DNA of 9,203 nucleotides, from positions 1-9,203 of the forward strand of contig CAINSH010000136.1 in the NCBI GenBank assembly GCA_903852955.1, in the 5' to 3' direction. Source of the stretch: an uncultured Actinomycetes bacterium (lineage in GTDB: Bacteria; Actinomycetota; Actinomycetes; Nanopelagicales; Nanopelagicaceae). The translations under genes and the position numbers were made by a program. Shown piece by piece: positions 6,574-9,203 of the stretch. The notes beneath the pieces are model-generated. The model made no database searches, was not told the origin of the DNA, and saw only the letters and a list, made by a program, of their open reading frames with translations. The first letter of the stretch is position 1; each line of letters begins with the position of its first letter.

Positions 6574-6924
6574 TTAGTGCCAGAACGAAGCGATAAGAAC
6601 GTTTGTCACTGTTAAAGCGATCAAAGCTAGCCAAACATTTTTCTTGAGCTCTGGTTTTTTAACGTTTTTGTAGCCAAGACCAAGAATGCCTACAAGAATT
6701 AAAAGTTTAATTCCAATTTTTGTATGATTGAGAGGTTCGTCAGGCTTAACACTGTCGTGCACTCCCACCATTACTAATCCAGCCAATAGCGCAGTTAATC
6801 CAGCATGCAATACACCAGGATTTAAAGTGCGCGGAGATTTATTCCATTGAAGGATGAGTAAGAAAAGAATCCCGATAATTGAAAGAATATGGATGACATA
6901 GGCAATTGTGTTGATAGCTGACAT
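6574..6924 (-). CDS. Four-helix membrane protein of unknown function
   Basis: I do not recognise this 116-residue protein. It has four hydrophobic helices at about 5-26, 37-55, 68-86 and 97-114, joined by short polar loops (N-K-S-P-R-T at 28-33, K-P-D-E-P at 60-64, K-N-V-K-K-P at 86-91). Charge balance puts both ends on the same side, probably outside, as the Lys/Arg-rich loops 28-32 and 86-95 would be cytoplasmic. Histidines occur at 12, 40, 56, 67 and 116; two or three lie within or at the edges of helices, as in small heme- or metal-binding membrane proteins. That resemblance is weak. It is the first gene of a two-gene unit with the PBP4-type peptidase, 7 bp apart, which hints at an envelope role. 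Its promoter overlaps that of the divergent RNA methyltransferase gene. Confidence 0.85.
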   Translation of the reverse strand: MSAINTIAYVIHILSIIGILFLLILQWNKSPRTLNPGVLHAGLTALLAGLVMVGVHDSVKPDEPLNHTKIGIKLLILVGILGLGYKNVKKPELKKNVWLALIALTVTNVLIASFWH

Positions 6925-6946
6925 AAGTACAGTTTAGAGTGCCTAC
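6911..6946 (+). promoter_or_regulatory. Candidate leaderless promoter of the methyltransferase/MFS unit
   Basis: TTGATA (6911-6916, five of six matches to TTGACA), 18 bases, TAGAGT (6935-6940), GCCTAC, then the ATG at 6947. This is the best -35/-10 pair in the window. It has the same 6-base spacing to the start codon, and no ribosome binding site is present. The -35 lies within codons 3-5 of the divergent membrane protein gene. Confidence 0.6.
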
Positions 6947-6959
6947 ATGTCGAATCCAA
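6925..6959 (-). promoter_or_regulatory. Candidate leaderless promoter of the membrane protein/dacB unit
   Basis: On the minus strand: TTGGAT (6959-6954), 17 bases, TAAACT (6936-6931), GTACTT, then the ATG at 6924. The 6-base gap puts the transcript start at or beside the start codon, and no Shine-Dalgarno sequence is seen. The -35 lies inside codons 3-5 of the divergent methyltransferase gene. The -10 shares two bases (6935-6936) with the opposing -10. Confidence 0.55.
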
Positions 6960-7594
6960 CAACCCCGGCCTCGATTGGCCCCGGTGAATTTTTCCCTGTT
7001 GTTGGTGTTGGGCCACACGATCAGCCTTGGCCCGAAGGTCCGCAATATGACCCCGAACTCTTACTTAATGGTGACCGCAGAAATGTTTTAGACCACTACC
7101 GATATTGGACCGTTGAAGCGATTGTCGCGGATTTAGATTTGAAACGACACAAACTACAAATTGCAATTGAAAATTGGCAGCATGATTTAAATATCGGTTC
7201 GATTGTCCGTACTGCGAATGCTTTTAATGTTTCTGGAGTGCATATCGTGGGCAAGCGCGATTGGAACAAACGTGGCGCAATGGTGACCGATAGATATCTC
7301 AGCGTGCATCACCATCCAACAATTGAAGACTTTGCTGCATGGTGCAAAGAAAATGATTTACCAATTATAGGAATCGATAATGTTCCGGGCTCAAAACAGT
7401 TGGAGTCGGCTCAACTACCTGAAAAATGCGTACTTTTATTTGGTCAAGAAGGCGCTGGAATGTCAGATGAGGGCATTGCGGTTTGTGAAGTTCTCTATGA
7501 AATAAATCAGTATGGCTCTACCCGTTCAATGAACGCATCTGCTGCGGGGGCAATTGCCATGTACCACTGGGCTTTGCAGAATCTGCCCCGATGA
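6947..7594 (+). CDS. SpoU/TrmH-family RNA 2'-O-methyltransferase
   Basis: This is a knotted SPOUT-fold methyltransferase (215 residues) that transfers a methyl group from S-adenosylmethionine to a ribose 2'-OH in tRNA or rRNA. The three family motifs are present. Motif 1 is N82-I-G-S-I-V-R88, the N-x5-R pattern with the catalytic Arg, followed by T-A-N-A-F. Motif 2 is LLFGQEGAGMS at 163-173, where the usual N-E-G reads Q-E-G. Motif 3 is S194-M-N-A-S-A-A-G-A-I-A-M. About 80 residues precede motif 1, including a Gly/Pro-rich N-terminal stretch (1-35), longer than in minimal TrmH proteins and possibly used for substrate binding. The exact target nucleotide cannot be assigned. The stop overlaps the MFS start (ATGA). 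The start is supported by the promoter spacing rather than by a ribosome binding site. Confidence 0.92.
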   Translation: MSNPTTPASIGPGEFFPVVGVGPHDQPWPEGPQYDPELLLNGDRRNVLDHYRYWTVEAIVADLDLKRHKLQIAIENWQHDLNIGSIVRTANAFNVSGVHIVGKRDWNKRGAMVTDRYLSVHHHPTIEDFAAWCKENDLPIIGIDNVPGSKQLESAQLPEKCVLLFGQEGAGMSDEGIAVCEVLYEINQYGSTRSMNASAAGAIAMYHWALQNLPR

Positions 7595-8769
7595 AGAAAA
7601 TTTGGTTAACCCGAAACTTAATTCTTTTGACATTTGTTTCACTTGCTCAAGATGCTGCAAGTGAACTTCTATACCCACTCTTACCAATACTTTTAACGGG
7701 AGTTATTGGTGCAGCACCGCTTGCGCTGGGCTTAATCGAAGGCTGTGCAGAGGCTGCCGCGGGTTTTACTAAGTTAATAAGTGGAAAAAGTAGCGATCGG
7801 CTTGGGCGAAAACCCTTTGTTGTAGCGGGTTACTCCTTAGCTGGTTTTGGTAAAGCTTTAGTTGTCACTGCCTCTTCTTGGCCATTAGTTTTTCTTGGGC
7901 GCGTAACTGATCGAATCGGTAAAGGGATGCGTAGCGCTCCACGTGATGCTTTAATTTCGGATTCAGTAGATAAGGCACATTTAGGTAAAGCTTTTGGATT
8001 CCATCGGACCGGCGACAACATTGGCGCCGTCATTGGACCTGGTTTAGCACTAATTGGTCTAGCGATGCTCGATGGTGATGTTCGAGCAGTTGCCAAGTGG
8101 GCATTAATTCCAGCAATTGTTTCTGGACTACTTACATTGCTAGTAAAAGAAAAGTTTGTACGAATAAAAGAAGTTGAGCCAAAGAAAATTAAGGTTAAAA
8201 ATCCACCACTACCTACAAATTTAAAAAGAGCAATTGCGATTTTGGTGCTCATTCAATTAACAAATATTCCTGATGTGTTGCTTCTTTTACGTTTGCACGA
8301 CATCGGATTTTCTACTCAAGGGGTCGTGCTTTCATACATGCTCTTTAGCGGAGTAACTGTGCTGGCTGCTTTTCCTGGTGGTGTAATAGCTGACAAATTT
8401 TCACCTCGCGTTGTTTATGCGATTGGCTTAGTTGCATTTGCAATCGCATATTCGGTTCTGGGTTTTACAAATAATCACACCGTTGCACTTATTGCCCTTG
8501 CAATTTATGGCTTATTTCCCGCACTTACAGATGGTGTTGGCAAAGCTTGGATCGCTGGGATTAGCGAAGCCTCACACCGTGGCCATGCACAAGGGGTGTA
8601 TCAAGCGTCTATGAACTTTGCCGTACTTGGCGCCGGAATCTGGGGCGGTGCGTTATGGAGCAAGGGATTAATTCAGTGGCCGTTAGTGATTGCCGCAATC
8701 GGAGCACTGCTTGGAGCAGTGTTTTTAGCTTTCAATCAAAGTTCTGGTTCATCCTCTAAAGCTTCTTGA
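7591..8769 (+). CDS. Major facilitator superfamily transporter
   Basis: A 392-residue integral membrane transporter with about 12 hydrophobic helices, the usual MFS size. Motif A is G65-K-S-S-D69-R70-L-G72-R73-K74 between helices 2 and 3, with its C-half echo GGVIADKFSPR at 263-273. GRVTDRIGKGMRSAPRDALI (103-122) and FGFHRTGDNIGAVIGP (135-150) mark a bacterial MFS subgroup often annotated only as MFS or efflux. A basic central loop (185-212: K-E-K, K-K-I-K-V-K) separates the two halves and is probably cytoplasmic. The start overlaps the methyltransferase stop as ATGA, with no clear ribosome binding site, so translation is probably coupled. The C-terminal tail (S-S-G-S-S-S-K-A-S) is low complexity and lies over the 3' end of the opposing TPR gene. 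Substrate is unknown. Confidence 0.92.
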   Translation: MKKIWLTRNLILLTFVSLAQDAASELLYPLLPILLTGVIGAAPLALGLIEGCAEAAAGFTKLISGKSSDRLGRKPFVVAGYSLAGFGKALVVTASSWPLVFLGRVTDRIGKGMRSAPRDALISDSVDKAHLGKAFGFHRTGDNIGAVIGPGLALIGLAMLDGDVRAVAKWALIPAIVSGLLTLLVKEKFVRIKEVEPKKIKVKNPPLPTNLKRAIAILVLIQLTNIPDVLLLLRLHDIGFSTQGVVLSYMLFSGVTVLAAFPGGVIADKFSPRVVYAIGLVAFAIAYSVLGFTNNHTVALIALAIYGLFPALTDGVGKAWIAGISEASHRGHAQGVYQASMNFAVLGAGIWGGALWSKGLIQWPLVIAAIGALLGAVFLAFNQSSGSSSKAS

Positions 8770-9203
8770 ACCGCCTTTAATCGCCGTTCGATTTCATCTG
8801 CTTCTTCACCGCGACCTTGCATGCGAATAATTTTTGCAATTCTTGTTTCTAGGTCGACGATAAATTCGAAATCTTTTGGGTCGTCTTCACTTACAACCGA
8901 TAGGACTTCTTCAAGAGTGCTCAGCGCATCATCATATTTTTCTAACAGAATCTGGGCTTTGCCAACCTCAAACTGAGCAAAGATTTCACGGTGATGATCG
9001 TGGCCTGTTTCAAAAACATCAACGGCTCGGCGTGCAGTTTCAAGGGCTAAGTCACCTTCGCCTAATTCAATTAAACACGAAGCTATTTTTTGATCACAAC
9101 GAGCAACATGAATAACCTCTTTGTTGCGCTTAAATAGCGCACGAGCCTCTTTAAATGCATCAATAGCTTTTTCGTAATTCTTAAGTTCGCGTTCGGCGCA
9201 ACC
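8736..9203 (-). CDS. TPR-repeat protein, N-terminus cut by window edge
   Basis: The minus-strand frame from 9203 to the TGA at 8738-8736 encodes the last 155 residues of a soluble, mostly helical protein, open at the right edge. Tetratricopeptide-like helix pairs are visible, for example A41-S-C-L-I-E-L-G-E-G-D-L-A-L-E-T-A-R and G81-K-A-Q-I-L-L-E-K-Y-D-D-A-L-S-T-L-E-E, plus an earlier K-N-Y-E-K-A-I-D-A-F-K-E-A (8-20). Small residues sit at the usual TPR positions, and spacing is close to 40 residues because the inner helices are long. The C-terminus is charged (E-E-A-D-E-I-E-R-R, then E-D-E-P-E-L). Such proteins scaffold protein contacts; the partner cannot be named. Its last 34 bases overlap the end of the MFS gene. 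The true start lies outside the window. Confidence 0.85.
   Translation of the reverse strand, partial: GCAERELKNYEKAIDAFKEARALFKRNKEVIHVARCDQKIASCLIELGEGDLALETARRAVDVFETGHDHHREIFAQFEVGKAQILLEKYDDALSTLEEVLSVVSEDDPKDFEFIVDLETRIAKIIRMQGRGEEADEIERRLKAVQEALEDEPEL
8746..8772. repeat. Inverted repeat at the MFS/TPR convergent junction
   Basis: GGTTCA (8746-8751) and TGAACC (8767-8772) form a perfect 6-bp inverted repeat with a 15-base loop; the right arm contains the MFS stop codon. A hairpin here could act weakly as a two-way transcription end, but there is no T-tract and the stem is short. It may also be chance. Confidence 0.25.

Noticed and set aside
6928..6933. TACAGT as an alternative -10 for the methyltransferase gene
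   Set aside because: It would sit only 11 bases from the TTGATA -35 and 13 from the ATG; TAGAGT at 6935-6940 fits both distances better.
8876..9115. Open plus-strand frame of 79 codons near the right edge
   Set aside because: It lies opposite a clear TPR coding frame and has no ribosome binding site or promoter.
1..9203. tRNA or rRNA genes, CRISPR array, insertion sequence, phage genes, toxin-antitoxin or defence system
   Set aside because: No such structure or protein signature was seen on either strand by reading; the DNA is almost fully explained by housekeeping and transport genes.

Overview
The window (about 9.2 kb, AT-rich by eye, tightly packed) looks like chromosomal DNA of a small-genome actinobacterium of moderate to low GC, such as the planktonic freshwater 'Ca. 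Planktophila / Nanopelagicales' (acI) group. That placement is inference. It rests on an actinobacterial-type MetZ, an actinobacterial-looking divergent gene layout, very short or absent intergenic DNA, and repeated -10-like hexamers six bases from start codons, as expected of leaderless mRNAs. No rRNA, tRNA, CRISPR array, insertion sequence or phage gene was seen, and no stretch over 300 bases lacks a gene.

Layout, left to right. (1) 1-1665, minus strand: a two-gene ABC exporter operon, ATPase first (760-1665) and then an ABC-2 permease cut by the left edge. The stop and start overlap as TAATG. (2) 1692-2912, plus: metZ, O-succinylhomoserine sulfhydrylase, divergent from the ABC operon across 26 bp. 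(3) 2897-3766, minus: ctaB/cyoE, heme O synthase, overlapping metZ tail to tail by 16 bp. (4) 3857-4291, plus: a small single-span membrane protein with a strongly acidic, His-containing tail, divergent from ctaB. (5) 4315-5394, plus: a secreted YVTN/YncE-like beta-propeller. (6) 6924 down to 5391, minus: a four-helix membrane protein followed 7 bp later by a PBP4-type D-Ala-D-Ala carboxypeptidase (dacB family). The dacB stop shares a TTAA palindrome with the propeller stop. (7) 6947-8769, plus: a SpoU/TrmH-family RNA 2'-O-methyltransferase overlapping an MFS transporter by ATGA. (8) 8736-9203, minus: the C-terminal part of a TPR protein cut by the right edge, overlapping the MFS gene by 34 bp.

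Most genes are housekeeping and do not form one pathway: methionine synthesis, heme for the terminal oxidase, cell-wall trimming, RNA modification and transport. The least explained parts are the acidic-tail membrane protein, the adjacent secreted propeller, and the four-helix membrane protein upstream of dacB. The clearest structural signal is regulatory: five starts (1692, 3766, 4315, 6924, 6947) each have a -10-like hexamer ending exactly six bases before the start codon. At 6925-6946 two such promoters face away from each other with overlapping -10 elements. All three convergent gene pairs overlap at their 3' ends. I found no convincing new multi-gene defence or mobile system here.
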